Shown in pieces: positions 9,501 to 16,838 of a stretch of 64,000 nt of DNA (the stretch's first letter is position 1; every line of letters starts with the position of its first letter). Source of the stretch: CBDFLD01 sp965249005 (GTDB lineage Bacteria; Acidobacteriota; UBA6911). The stretch lies in assembly GCA_965249005.1 (NCBI GenBank), contig CBDFLD010000017.1:62001-126000 (forward strand), given 5' to 3'. The notes beneath the pieces were generated by a model that was not told the DNA's origin, did not search any database, and saw only the letters and a program-made list of their open reading frames with translations. Both the position numbers and the translations under genes were made by a program.

Positions 9501-9927
9501 GGACATCATTCATTTTTCAGGGCACGCCACGGAAGTCATGGGAAAGCCGAGCTTGGTTGTCAAGGGCACCCGGGGGCGCCTGCACGTACGTGCAGCGGAA
9601 ATCCGAGAATGGGACCTCAGACGAAGTCATTTGGTCACGCTGGCCGGTTGCAATACCGGTATCGCGGGACAGGTCAATCGGGAGAGTCCGAACGGGCTCC
9701 TGACAGCTTTGCTGAATGCCCGGGCTTCCTCGATGCTGGTCAGTCTGATGGAGTTGGAGGATCTGGACACCCAGCGGCTCACCGCGGAGTTCTACCGCCT
9801 GCTCGAGGAGGGTCCGATTTCAAAGTCCGAAGCCCTGCGCCGGGCCCAGCTTTCCATCCTGAGAACAGGTCCCAATCCTCACCCAGCGTCCTGGGCGCCG
9901 TTTGCTCTCGTAGGAAACCCACTCTAA
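6559..9927 (+). CDS. ZAS zinc finger - TM - TPR - CHAT protease protein (putative anti-sigma switch)
   Basis: A 1122-residue modular protein. The N terminus has the anti-sigma zinc-binding pattern H26-x3-C30-x2-C33. One membrane segment follows at about 91-110. Residues ~120-750 are helical repeats including clear TPRs (ARLGLAYVFMDQAQFVRAREEFKKIL split over two helices; EALAHLVKLEEL). The C-terminal ~300 residues are a CHAT (caspase HetF-associated with TPR) domain with the catalytic dyad His989 in FSGHA and Cys1031 in LAGCNTG. If the zinc finger is cytoplasmic, one membrane crossing puts TPR and CHAT in the periplasm. The start overlaps the sigma gene stop by 4 bp. A model in which CHAT activation releases the sigma factor is inference; the domains are seen directly. 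No signal peptide or second transmembrane segment is evident. Confidence 0.9.
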   Translation: MRHLSEVELHSYVVGRADTGGDVERHLESCTSCREDLASVLQLLNPDPQDQAELEVPASDEEVGSIYRWVRQIHAQENAELPTQPRHWSRNLLVAAAVLLAVALTTVGLNRLLETKRSNNFYTEGRVWLERIYAAESPSGLRLDLPFRSSATQRRLDRMNSLQQAEAFFYQSLGARQDHLEARLGLAYVFMDQAQFVRAREEFKKILGLDPQNRQARLGQAAAMFEEGQSAADPLEQIRKLELSLSDFEKLSSSTEARYNAAVVLFELGRHPKALSAIDSYLEHDPDSIWAQRLKELRKQIQLRSADNVEEAVFEAAVIRDEQVLATIAYLVPYQVPKAIRDSLKKSLVIDRASARDASGSARMGDLLWAAQKLESAYAATTGDVGYTRLLEFYADLSAPERRLKRQLDQELREIIDLQSGRDYETPLLESPRLTREFRRLEDHWQLVNIHHLRGNCFYFGRSDFESALSEYTTMFEHAVQSGATDLVARAHWALSSGSASRGRPEEALAHLVKLEELATKSSLDTLLSSALTRLGRYHMQMNQPDEGLGKFSQALKLALRLADELVILESLRDSGDAMARLGRSREARGFYRQATNRMDLAETDPTALDPTNLWLWLDLRYRLAQLELELGNWRAAEFLFRECLSIDHKGINSSHVRTRLGLAEVYIQTDQLNPAAEELAAAAVILRSGEHPSQEWKAKTLEARLLVQSGQPVAARARFVDAIELLDRVRSRMPMEEMKQPVALGRLDPFPDIVSLLYETESDKKKAHYFSDRAKSAALRESLSFHSEPSVPLPPGLAVVDFFVGQESLFVFVSSSSWFDSVRISVGPAQLEDWVAGYLTSLQDKDQESQTDLARRLYDLLLQPALGPLEMDQIEVLVLIPDGPLHRLPFAALRDSSGAYLLEKCALAYAPSQSILSHLLSLRTEDTSSRRVDSVLLLGGTPNLKGASGEIAHLAKTYGERAALAQVHDLATLRRRVAEADIIHFSGHATEVMGKPSLVVKGTRGRLHVRAAEIREWDLRRSHLVTLAGCNTGIAGQVNRESPNGLLTALLNARASSMLVSLMELEDLDTQRLTAEFYRLLEEGPISKSEALRRAQLSILRTGPNPHPASWAPFALVGNPL

Positions 9928-10234
9928 GAAGACTCTAACTCAATAAGATAATTCGATTTCGCCCGGTTTTTGGTGGACCGTTGTCCGCGCCCTGCCTCGT
10001 TTGCATCCCGGAAAATTCAAGAAAACTGCAAAAGCGGTTCCGGAAATCGTCTGCTTTGCGTTCTTGTTTAATAGATGGCTGAAAGAACAAAGCGCTGGGA
10101 TTGTTGCTGCAACCCCAGCGCTGCTAACCAATCACCTCGGGCGGACGAGATGACCGGGTTCAGAAAAACAGAAGAATATTATCTCGGCTCATCGCGAATT
10201 ACAACCGCCCGATGGCTTTTACGGGAGAATCTCG
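9928..10234. other. Intergenic region after the CHAT gene
   Basis: About 307 bp with no supported gene. It contains the strong hairpin at 10091-10122 and A/T-richer tracts, and should hold the end of the sigma-CHAT transcript and the promoter or leader of the secreted protein gene at 10235. No convincing intrinsic terminator with a T-run on the plus strand is seen. Confidence 0.55.
10091..10122. other. Strong hairpin between CHAT gene and secreted protein gene
   Basis: The arms AGCGCTGGG (10091-10099) and CCCAGCGCT (10114-10122) pair perfectly. Between them GTTG-CTG-CAAC pairs again, leaving only an ATT bulge on the 5' side, so 13 base pairs in all. No T-run follows on the plus strand; on the minus strand the hairpin is followed by TTTGTTCTTT. 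It could be a processing or terminator element or a structured leader. Confidence 0.5.
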
Positions 10235-10759
10235 ATGAGTCTCAAGCTGAAGATATTCATTGCAAGCTTCGTACTCGCAGGAATGATGTCCACTACCGCA
10301 TCGGCGCAAGGCGGTGACCCATTCGGAAACCTGCCTCCACCGTGTTGCACTTCGGCACCCCCACGCCCTGATGCGCTAGTTGCCCCGAGTGATCTGGGAG
10401 CGGTGCGCATCTCCGAAAGTCTGTTGTCGTCGCTACAACTGACACGGTACGAGTTTATCGACCGCCTCTCGAACACCCTGTTCCCTGGTCAGTGGGTAGA
10501 GATCGTAATGGCCCGCACGGAGGAGGTTCCAAGTGTCACGGCCTTCGACCGTGCCCAATTCTACCTGGACAACGACGGACTGGGGACCGGGATCTTGGTT
10601 GGAATGAGGCGGACCTCGTTCTATCAACTGGCGCTGTCCGATGTGACACCAGACGAGTTGAATGGTCAGAATGAGTGGTATATCAAGAGCGGTTCCGTTT
10701 ACGTGCAGGTTTCCGTCTCGAGTGAGGACCTCTCCACGCTCTCGGGTGCCTCGCGATAG
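10235..10759 (+). CDS. Small secreted protein, function unknown
   Basis: A 174-residue protein with a signal peptide (residues 1-24, cleavage after ASA-Q). The mature part begins with a Pro/Cys-rich stretch (PPPCCTSAPP) followed by a soluble alpha/beta segment containing YEFIDRLSNTLFPGQWVEIVMAR and DELNGQNEWYIK. I do not recognise a family. The ATG has GGGAGA eight bases upstream. It lies 307 bp after the CHAT protein gene and before a small ZAS-type protein, so it could belong to the same accessory group, perhaps as a target of the sigma factor; that link rests on position only. Confidence 0.65.
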   Translation: MSLKLKIFIASFVLAGMMSTTASAQGGDPFGNLPPPCCTSAPPRPDALVAPSDLGAVRISESLLSSLQLTRYEFIDRLSNTLFPGQWVEIVMARTEEVPSVTAFDRAQFYLDNDGLGTGILVGMRRTSFYQLALSDVTPDELNGQNEWYIKSGSVYVQVSVSSEDLSTLSGASR

Positions 10760-10875
10760 CAGCAACGACGAAAACGGCAAGCAAGAGCTAGCGTGCCCCT
10801 TCGGTCCATCTCTGTGTGCATCTCGTCTCGACGACGAACGGGGACGGACCGGGGAGCACAGAGGGGAGGACCGAG

Positions 10876-11100
10876 GTGAAAACAGGACGGAACACGAGTT
10901 GGTCCCTCGAGCGATCCCACTGTCTGGATGTGCTCATGGACCTGCTCTGCTATGAGATCGTGACCCAGCGACTGAGTTCTGAGATGAGGCTAATGCTGGG
11001 AACCCATCTGAAGGAATGCCTGGTGTGCCAGGAGAGATTTCACAACTTCATGGAGGTCTTGCAGACGGGCTCGCGGTCGGGCCAGACTCGCATTCAGTGA
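10876..11100 (+). CDS. Small ZAS-type zinc-finger protein
   Basis: A 74-residue cytoplasmic protein starting with GTG, chosen because GGGGAGGA lies 5-6 bases upstream; a longer ATG frame from 10816 lacks such a site. Its core is the anti-sigma zinc pattern H-LKE-C-LV-C, preceded by a helix with two more cysteines (HCLDVLMDLLCYE). There is no membrane segment. It is thus a free-standing ZAS-like domain near, but separate from, the sigma/CHAT pair, and could bind a sigma factor. It sits 116 bp after the secreted protein gene on the same strand. Confidence 0.6.
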   Translation: MKTGRNTSWSLERSHCLDVLMDLLCYEIVTQRLSSEMRLMLGTHLKECLVCQERFHNFMEVLQTGSRSGQTRIQ

Positions 11101-11374
11101 GTCCACCGATTCGGCTGCGGACCCAGTCGAATCCTGTATGGGAGATTCAACACAGCTTTCGAATCGCGCTACGACGAATCCACGGATGGATCCTCGCCTC
11201 AGCCGGACTGTTGGGGTTCGCATTCGACGCAGTGCTCGTTGTTGATACTCGCGGGCGCGTCGCCTTTTGCACCCAGCAGGTAGAGCTGTTCGGCTGCGGC
11301 GATCAGGCACTCGAAGGGAAGGGTCCAGGTGGTAAAGCGAACCGATCGCCAGATACACAAGGAGAGTCAAGAAA

Positions 11375-12557
11375 ATGAATGCATCCGATAACAGCAAAAA
11401 AGGCGGCGACAGCAAGCCTGCGGCGGATGGCATTCGCCACGAGGATACGCGCGCCACACGCATCGAACAGCTGACAGACAAGATGGAGCAGACGCTGGGG
11501 TTCTTCCCGCACTCCATCACTTTTTCGCTCAGAACGTCCGTGATTCTCGAGAGCATCTGGCAACAGACCAACGCGCTCCACGTGAAGAATCCACTTCCAG
11601 GTCCGCTCAAAGAAAAGCTGTTTGCGCTGCTCTCTCGGTTTTGCCCCAATCCGATATCCCTCATTGCGCGGTCTTCGGCGCTGCTGGACATGGGACTCCC
11701 CGAAATTGATATTCTCGGTCTGCTGCGGTCCCCGGTGCCCAGTGAAGCTCACACGGTCAAGGGGTTGAGTGTCCTGGACCACGATGAGAAGCAAGGGTGG
11801 GGACGCGGAGTGACCGAGCAAGAGAGATCCTCCGAGAATGCATTCTTGGTCTGCTGCACGTTTCTGTACCTCTATCCGATGAATTCGTCCCACTACCACA
11901 GTCGTCTGAAGCATGCCATTGGCGAAGGCGCCTATTCGTCCGTCATCGCCTTTCTCGGCTTTGTCCGGATGTTCCACGCCTGGATTGGCTCAGAGCCGCT
12001 CAAAGACCCTGAGGAAGACGCAGGGTTGAATGAGGGCTTGAATTCGCTTGCTCAGCGATCCGGAACCGTGGCGGCCTTCTGTCGGACCCACATCCGCCAA
12101 GCGGCAGCGGCTGAGAGTCTCTCCGTACAGAGAGGCGACGACGAACCTGCCGCGAGCGACAGCGATGATGCAGACGATGCCGGTGAATACGAATACCTCC
12201 TCTCACTGCTCAACTTGTCCACGGATAGACTCTGTGTCATTGGCCTGGATGGATTCTTCAGATACGCCAACACTGCGTTCCTCGCAGCGATGGGCTGCAC
12301 CAGGGAAGAGCTGCTCCTTACGCCGCTCGTCGAGCTCGTGCACCCAGAAGACCGCGGGCTGGTCCTCGAAAAAACGCAAACGCTAACGGCCAATTGACAA
12401 GAAGGCAGCATTCGAATGTCGGTGCCGATGGAAGGATGGAACCTATCGCCCACTGGCCTGGAGCACCTGGGGATCCGATTCGGAGAGCTACTACGCCGTG
12501 GTGTCCGGCGTAACGAGCATAACACCCGTTTCGGGTGTGCGAGACGCGCTACGGTAA
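11375..12557 (+). pseudogene. AhpD-like / PAS domain protein broken by a frameshift in the PAS domain
   Basis: The open frame from 11375 ends with TGA at 12395-12397 in the middle of a PAS domain (about residues 268-340: LSTDRLCVIGLDGFFRYAN, HPEDRGLVLEK). Reading on from 12396 in the next frame to TAA at 12555-12557 completes the fold: FECRCRWKDGTYRPLAWST and then YYAVVSGVT, the classic last strands of PAS. One extra base in AATTGAC explains the break. The N-terminal ~200 residues resemble the helical AhpD/carboxymuconolactone decarboxylase fold (GFFPHSITFS; LKEKLFALLSRFC), but without the paired redox cysteines. The restored product would have about 394 residues. Whether the frameshift is real or a sequencing error cannot be told here. 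Confidence 0.75.
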
Positions 12558-12642
12558 CATCTTGGTTGGGGTTGCCCGACTCTATTGTGCGCGATCGAGT
12601 GGGCGGATCTCGCTGTGGTCCGCCGGAAGAATCCGGCGCCCT

Positions 12643-12903
12643 TTACAAGGGAGACTGGTCTTTCGGGGGTTGATCGGGAGAGCGAAGGTGTTGTTCCTCC
12701 GCTTGGGATTGCACGCCACGAACGTCCTCGATGTTCGGTCGTTCAGCTTTCATCCCGACGGCGTTGATGAGTGCCAGCAGACTCTGCTGATAGGCTTGCT
12801 CGCTGGCGGCTTCCAGCGACCGGCGTTTGGAGTCCCGCACGTCACTCGAACCGTGATCTTGGGAAGAATTCTGTGACGCGGCTGATTCCGGGGTCTGGGG
12901 CAT
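12643..12903 (-). CDS. Small hypothetical protein, low-complexity ends
   Basis: An 86-residue reading frame starting 12 bp after the stop of the gene at 12916-13527 on the same strand, with GGAAAG before the ATG. It has a Ser/Gln-rich N terminus, a helical middle (EAASEQAYQQSLLALINAVG) and a polar C terminus ending in SPDQPPKDQSPL. No family is recognised. Its tight position behind the larger gene suggests a two-gene operon; by composition alone it would be doubtful. Confidence 0.45.
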   Translation of the reverse strand: MPQTPESAASQNSSQDHGSSDVRDSKRRSLEAASEQAYQQSLLALINAVGMKAERPNIEDVRGVQSQAEEQHLRSPDQPPKDQSPL

Positions 12904-12915
12904 CGGAGTCTTTCC

Positions 12916-13527
12916 CTATTTCTTATTCCACTCACGTTCGAGCAGGCGTGTATATTCGCCTGAGGCATAAAGACCGAAGACAAACGCGTCGGCATCGAGC
13001 TCGTCGAAGGAAATCGACCGCTGGCGGCACACGAACATGTGATCAGAATAGCGAGAGCTGTTGCGGATGAACTCCTCGGTCACGTTGGAACGGGACGGCG
13101 GCCGAGAAAACACGGAATTCAGTCCGATCGCCCGAGAAAAAATTGCCCGGGATTCGGCCACTCCCCATTTTTTCAACTTGGTCTTGACTCCGCCCGGAGG
13201 ATGATCCACGAGCAACGAGGCGAAGCTCTGAAATCGAATGTTCTTTTCCTGCAGGTCCGATTCCAGCCGGACCAAATCGAGACATTGCTCGATCCAACGC
13301 AAAATGTCCTTGCCGATGTAATAGAGCATGCGGAGCTCTCGGAATCGGCCCTCCAGGAGTCGATTCCGCAGCTCCTCTTTTGTCGCTCCTTTGGCCGGAA
13401 GAAGGCCCTGTAACATCAAACTGGCTCGGGAACTCTCGAGCAGCTTGTTCGGATCAGCAGGATCCGAGAAGGGATGGACAATGAGAGGCGGAAGCTTCCA
13501 CTGGTTTGTAACTTCGTTCAGAGACAT
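12916..13527 (-). CDS. Conserved-looking hypothetical protein
   Basis: A 203-residue soluble protein with no signal peptide or membrane segment. The first half is helical (EELRNRLLEGRFRELRMLYYIGKDI then WIEQCLDLVRLES) and the second half has mixed alpha/beta character ending in LLEREWNKK. I do not recognise the family. The upstream ribosome site is weak. It is first in a probable two-gene unit with the 86-residue protein and convergent to the frameshifted PAS gene. Codon use matches the neighbours, so I take it as a real gene. Confidence 0.6.
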   Translation of the reverse strand: MSLNEVTNQWKLPPLIVHPFSDPADPNKLLESSRASLMLQGLLPAKGATKEELRNRLLEGRFRELRMLYYIGKDILRWIEQCLDLVRLESDLQEKNIRFQSFASLLVDHPPGGVKTKLKKWGVAESRAIFSRAIGLNSVFSRPPSRSNVTEEFIRNSSRYSDHMFVCRQRSISFDELDADAFVFGLYASGEYTRLLEREWNKK

Positions 13528-13804
13528 TTCAGGTTACTCATCGTCCGACCCGAAGAAAGCATTAGGAGCCACCTCGCACCACAAAAGTTTTTGCTTAAAC
13601 TTTTTATTGAACTACGTTTGAGTGGGTACATCGGGTGCGTATGCGTCGCGAGTCCGAATAGCCGTCGCGGGGAGCATGCAGATTGTTGCTTCCAACCCGC
13701 CACCCAGCTCTCCGGGGGGGCACAAGACGCGATCAGCAGCGCATGCGGGTGCGGGGTTCCCTCCGCCCCGCCGCAAGAGAGACTTCCCGGTCGGCCAAGC
13801 TGCC

Positions 13805-14878
13805 TCAGTGAGGCAGGGGAAGACCGATCACGGAACCGGGATGCGAAGCGCTTCCATATCGGACCGTGACATCTGTTCCAGGGCTCGAGAAGTCGTTCTT
13901 CAGAATCGCGAGACAAAGCGGTTTTCCAAGCCTCGGAGAGAGGATGGCGGAGGTCACCGAGCCGACTTTTTGGTCACCATGCTGTATCTCTGCACCTCTT
14001 TCTGGCGGCGTTTCGAACTCGATGACAACGCCACCCAACCGCCGGTCCAAATGACCCCGGTGCACGATGCGGGCGATGATCTCCTGTCCCCGGTAGCAAC
14101 CTTTCGTGGTGCTGATCGCGTGGTTCAATCCCACCTCCAGCGGGAGGTTCGACTCATTCATGTCCACCCCGAACCAGGGCACGCCCGCTTCGGTGCGTAA
14201 CCAGTTCGATGCCGTGCTCCCTATCACGCGCACTCCTTCTTGGGTTGCAATCCTTTTCCACATCTCCTCGAGCTGACTTGCTGGAAGCAAAAGGTCAAAG
14301 CCCCCGTAACCCGTACGGTCTCTCCGAACTACCATCCAGCCATCCGTACTCTTGCTACGATGGCCCAGCGTGGGAAGATCCTCCAAGGACTCGCCCCAGA
14401 TCTCTTCTAGCACGACGCCCGCTCCAGGGCCTTGAACCGAGAGCATCCCCCACTCTGCGCTGCAGTCTTGAATCGAGACGGCGTCGGCAACGATGAACTT
14501 GTGCAAGGTTTCCAGGACGCGCCCGTGTCCGGCAGCCGGACACGTCACCCACACCTCATCCTCTCGGGAAAAACAATGCAGGTCCGACTCGATATGGCCT
14601 TGATGCGTCAGAAGTGTGGCGTAGCATCCGACTCCATCCTCAAGTCCTTGGATGTCGTTCGAGAGCATATTGTTCAGATATCGTATCCGGTCCTTACCGG
14701 TAACCTTGATTCTTCCATCCGGACAAGCATCGAGGAGCCCCGCTCCTCTGCAAACCGCTTCATACTCATCTCGGGGGTTCCCAAAGTGTGCAGCCAATTC
14801 CCAGGAGTCGTGTGGTGAAAACTCGGCTCCCATTTCTGATTGGGCCCGAAACAACGGGCTCCGTCGTATCATCGGCAT
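13805..14878 (-). CDS. ygfZ: YgfZ/GcvT-family folate-binding protein
   Basis: A 357-residue tetrahydrofolate-binding protein of the GcvT superfamily, YgfZ branch, which helps assembly or repair of iron-sulfur proteins. The diagnostic YgfZ motif K-G-C-Y-x-G-Q-E is present (TTKGCYRGQE). The N-terminal part shows the family's RIKVTGKDRIRYLNNMLSND and the C-terminal barrel has SAILSPRLGKPLCLAIL. I start at the ATG at 14878, preceded by GGAGGG, and not at a long upstream extension that only reads through the neighbouring gene. It is last of a four-gene minus-strand run beginning with the M28-like gene. It could alternatively be a T protein for the distant gcvPH genes, but the CYxGQE motif argues for YgfZ. 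Confidence 0.85.
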   Translation of the reverse strand: MPMIRRSPLFRAQSEMGAEFSPHDSWELAAHFGNPRDEYEAVCRGAGLLDACPDGRIKVTGKDRIRYLNNMLSNDIQGLEDGVGCYATLLTHQGHIESDLHCFSREDEVWVTCPAAGHGRVLETLHKFIVADAVSIQDCSAEWGMLSVQGPGAGVVLEEIWGESLEDLPTLGHRSKSTDGWMVVRRDRTGYGGFDLLLPASQLEEMWKRIATQEGVRVIGSTASNWLRTEAGVPWFGVDMNESNLPLEVGLNHAISTTKGCYRGQEIIARIVHRGHLDRRLGGVVIEFETPPERGAEIQHGDQKVGSVTSAILSPRLGKPLCLAILKNDFSSPGTDVTVRYGSASHPGSVIGLPLPH

Positions 14879-14946
14879 CGTTTCCCTCCGTCGCGTGTTC
14901 CCTATCTTACCACGCGCCAATGATCTTCCTCGGGGAGTAGAACCGC

Positions 14947-15972
14947 CTATGCCAGGGGATACTCCTGGATTCTTCGCGCGCGGGGATCCCTGGTGGTGGA
15001 TCCGATCTCCACATGCGCTGTTCCTAGCGCACGATGGACCTCCGGCGCTTGTCGTGGAGAGCGGAATCGGACGGTACAGTCGGCACGATCCGAATGATGG
15101 CAAAAGACGACCTGTCCAGATGGATCCTCCAGTTCCGCCACGACCATGTCCGCCCAGTCCAGCTCCACCTCGACCACCACCTCCCTGTCGTTCGTCAACC
15201 CCCTCCATTGCAGTTTTCCGCGCCAGCGATCCTCAAAGCGACTAGCCGGAACCAACGGAATATGTTGTTTCTTCCAGACCAGATGCCCGTAACTCGATGG
15301 GCTCAAGCGAAGGCTCCGCGAGAACCTTCCTTGCGCAGCAAAGCCGGCGACGTATGCCGCGAGTGGGTCCGTCTCGTTCTCCACGAAGGAACTACAATGT
15401 AGCCAGATCCATTCGCCGGGATAACGCCGGCCCCACAAATGCCCCTGCTGTCCAGGGTCGTTGTTCAAAATGAACGAATGATCCCGGATCTGAATCTTTC
15501 CGCCGAGCGATAGGAAGGGGTGCGGCGTCAGAAGTTTCGTGCGCGTCCACACGTTGCCGTAGAGCGGCTCCGGCAGGTTGACCAGCGGATCGGTCACCAC
15601 CGGGCATACCAGATCCCAGGCAACAGGGACACCGCCAGCTTCGATCATTCCTGTGATGCGTTCTGAACGCAAATGACAGGGCCCGATCGTCAGAGCAAAC
15701 GGCTCGGGATCGCAATGAAACTGCCCCGAAGGATAACGCTGGACAATGGCAACCGTGGCGCTCGAGATATCGGGCACGCTCGAAGCGAATCCAACAACTC
15801 CATGGGGCGCCCTCCCATCGTCCCGAGGAGCGCGGATTCCATAACGAATCCAAAAACCTGCGCCGGAGGTGCGATGGTTGGCCGTCAGGAACCACGTTTC
15901 GTAGTGTCTCGGCCTACGTCCATCCCAGCGCATCGCATTGCCCGCATTCACCCGTGCAGATATCCCATCCAT
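14947..15972 (-). CDS. AttH/CrtC-like (lipocalin-type) protein
   Basis: A 341-residue protein whose motifs recall the AttH / hydroxyneurosporene hydratase (CrtC-like) superfamily of two lipocalin-like barrels: HYETWFLTANHR near the N terminus, GQQGHLWGRRYPGEWIWLHC in the middle, and DREVVVEVELDWADMV later. In this fold the conserved His/Trp patch lines a hydrophobic cavity, and substrates are isoprenoids or other lipids. No signal peptide is seen. It starts 2 bp after the stop of the membrane protein gene, so it is coupled to it. The exact substrate is unknown; the family call is by motif recognition only. Confidence 0.55.
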   Translation of the reverse strand: MDGISARVNAGNAMRWDGRRPRHYETWFLTANHRTSGAGFWIRYGIRAPRDDGRAPHGVVGFASSVPDISSATVAIVQRYPSGQFHCDPEPFALTIGPCHLRSERITGMIEAGGVPVAWDLVCPVVTDPLVNLPEPLYGNVWTRTKLLTPHPFLSLGGKIQIRDHSFILNNDPGQQGHLWGRRYPGEWIWLHCSSFVENETDPLAAYVAGFAAQGRFSRSLRLSPSSYGHLVWKKQHIPLVPASRFEDRWRGKLQWRGLTNDREVVVEVELDWADMVVAELEDPSGQVVFCHHSDRADCTVRFRSPRQAPEVHRALGTAHVEIGSTTRDPRARRIQEYPLA

Positions 15973-15974
15973 CG

Positions 15975-16838
15975 TCAATCTGCCCCATTTGCAAACGGGG
16001 TATGCGGCGGACCAGCCCGGCTGCGCGCGGAGGAATCAGAGACCGCGTCTCCGTTATAGGACTGAATCGCCAGGAACCGAACTGCCACGGCGAGGCCCGC
16101 AAAGGCCACAAGGACGGATAGAGGGCGCAACGCGCCACCACCGACTGCCACCATCATGGGCCACAACGCTTTCCAGCCGTCGGAGGCACCGGCGGCGGAT
16201 AAGGCGACCCCCAACCCGATTGCTCCGGCCACCAGGACCAACGCGCGATTGGCATAGCGTCCCCCCACGCCCGTTCCTCTGCTGAGGAGACCCCACACCC
16301 ACGACGGGAGAAGAAACAACAGAACCGTCCAATACGAGTTATACCCAAGGCCCAAGAACACAACGATCGATAGAACCAGGGCGAGGACCAGCTTCGCAGT
16401 GTGAAATCCCTGGCAGGCGGGAGCGAGTTGTCGTGAAATGCGTCTCTTGACCAGATGGAGCAACACGGCGACGAAACCGGCAACCGCGAGAACGGATGCC
16501 ACAACGCTCCACCGGGGGTACTGCAGTATCGGATCCTTCAGGGGCGGACAAGGGCCGACGTTGGGAAGCCAGCCGATCCAAGAGAATGCCAATACCGTCC
16601 CGTAGACCGTCGTCAGTGTTAGCCACACAGTCGCCAGCTCGGCCAATTCGCGTCCGACCCCGGCCAGATCCCATTTTCGCGTACGGCACGTCTGGTACAA
16701 AACCAACGTGAAAAACGGAAGGAAGGCCAGGCAATTGAGGAACGAAACCCAGCAGTCTCCGAGGAAAAGAGTAGACGACAACCGCAGGCCCGCGGCAGAC
16801 GTCCGGTCTCCTGCGCCACTGTCCATCGCTCTCACCAT
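15975..16838 (-). CDS. Polytopic membrane protein paired with M28-like protein
   Basis: A 287-residue integral membrane protein with about seven or eight hydrophobic segments, from FLNCLAFLPFFTLVLYQ to LSVLVAFAGLAVAVRFLAI. The ATG at 16838 overlaps the end of the M28-like gene by 7 bp (ATGGTGA). In some organisms M28 peptidases carry a C-terminal multi-span membrane region, so the two genes may represent a split version of such a protein; this is inference. No transport or catalytic motif is evident. A second in-frame ATG lies four codons later. Confidence 0.7.
   Translation of the reverse strand: MVRAMDSGAGDRTSAAGLRLSSTLFLGDCWVSFLNCLAFLPFFTLVLYQTCRTRKWDLAGVGRELAELATVWLTLTTVYGTVLAFSWIGWLPNVGPCPPLKDPILQYPRWSVVASVLAVAGFVAVLLHLVKRRISRQLAPACQGFHTAKLVLALVLSIVVFLGLGYNSYWTVLLFLLPSWVWGLLSRGTGVGGRYANRALVLVAGAIGLGVALSAAGASDGWKALWPMMVAVGGGALRPLSVLVAFAGLAVAVRFLAIQSYNGDAVSDSSARSRAGPPHTPFANGAD

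Noticed and set aside
14879..15208. An N-terminal extension of the YgfZ-like protein
   Set aside because: The added ~110 residues are Gly/Arg-rich and run through the AttH/CrtC-like gene; the ATG at 14878 has a good ribosome site.
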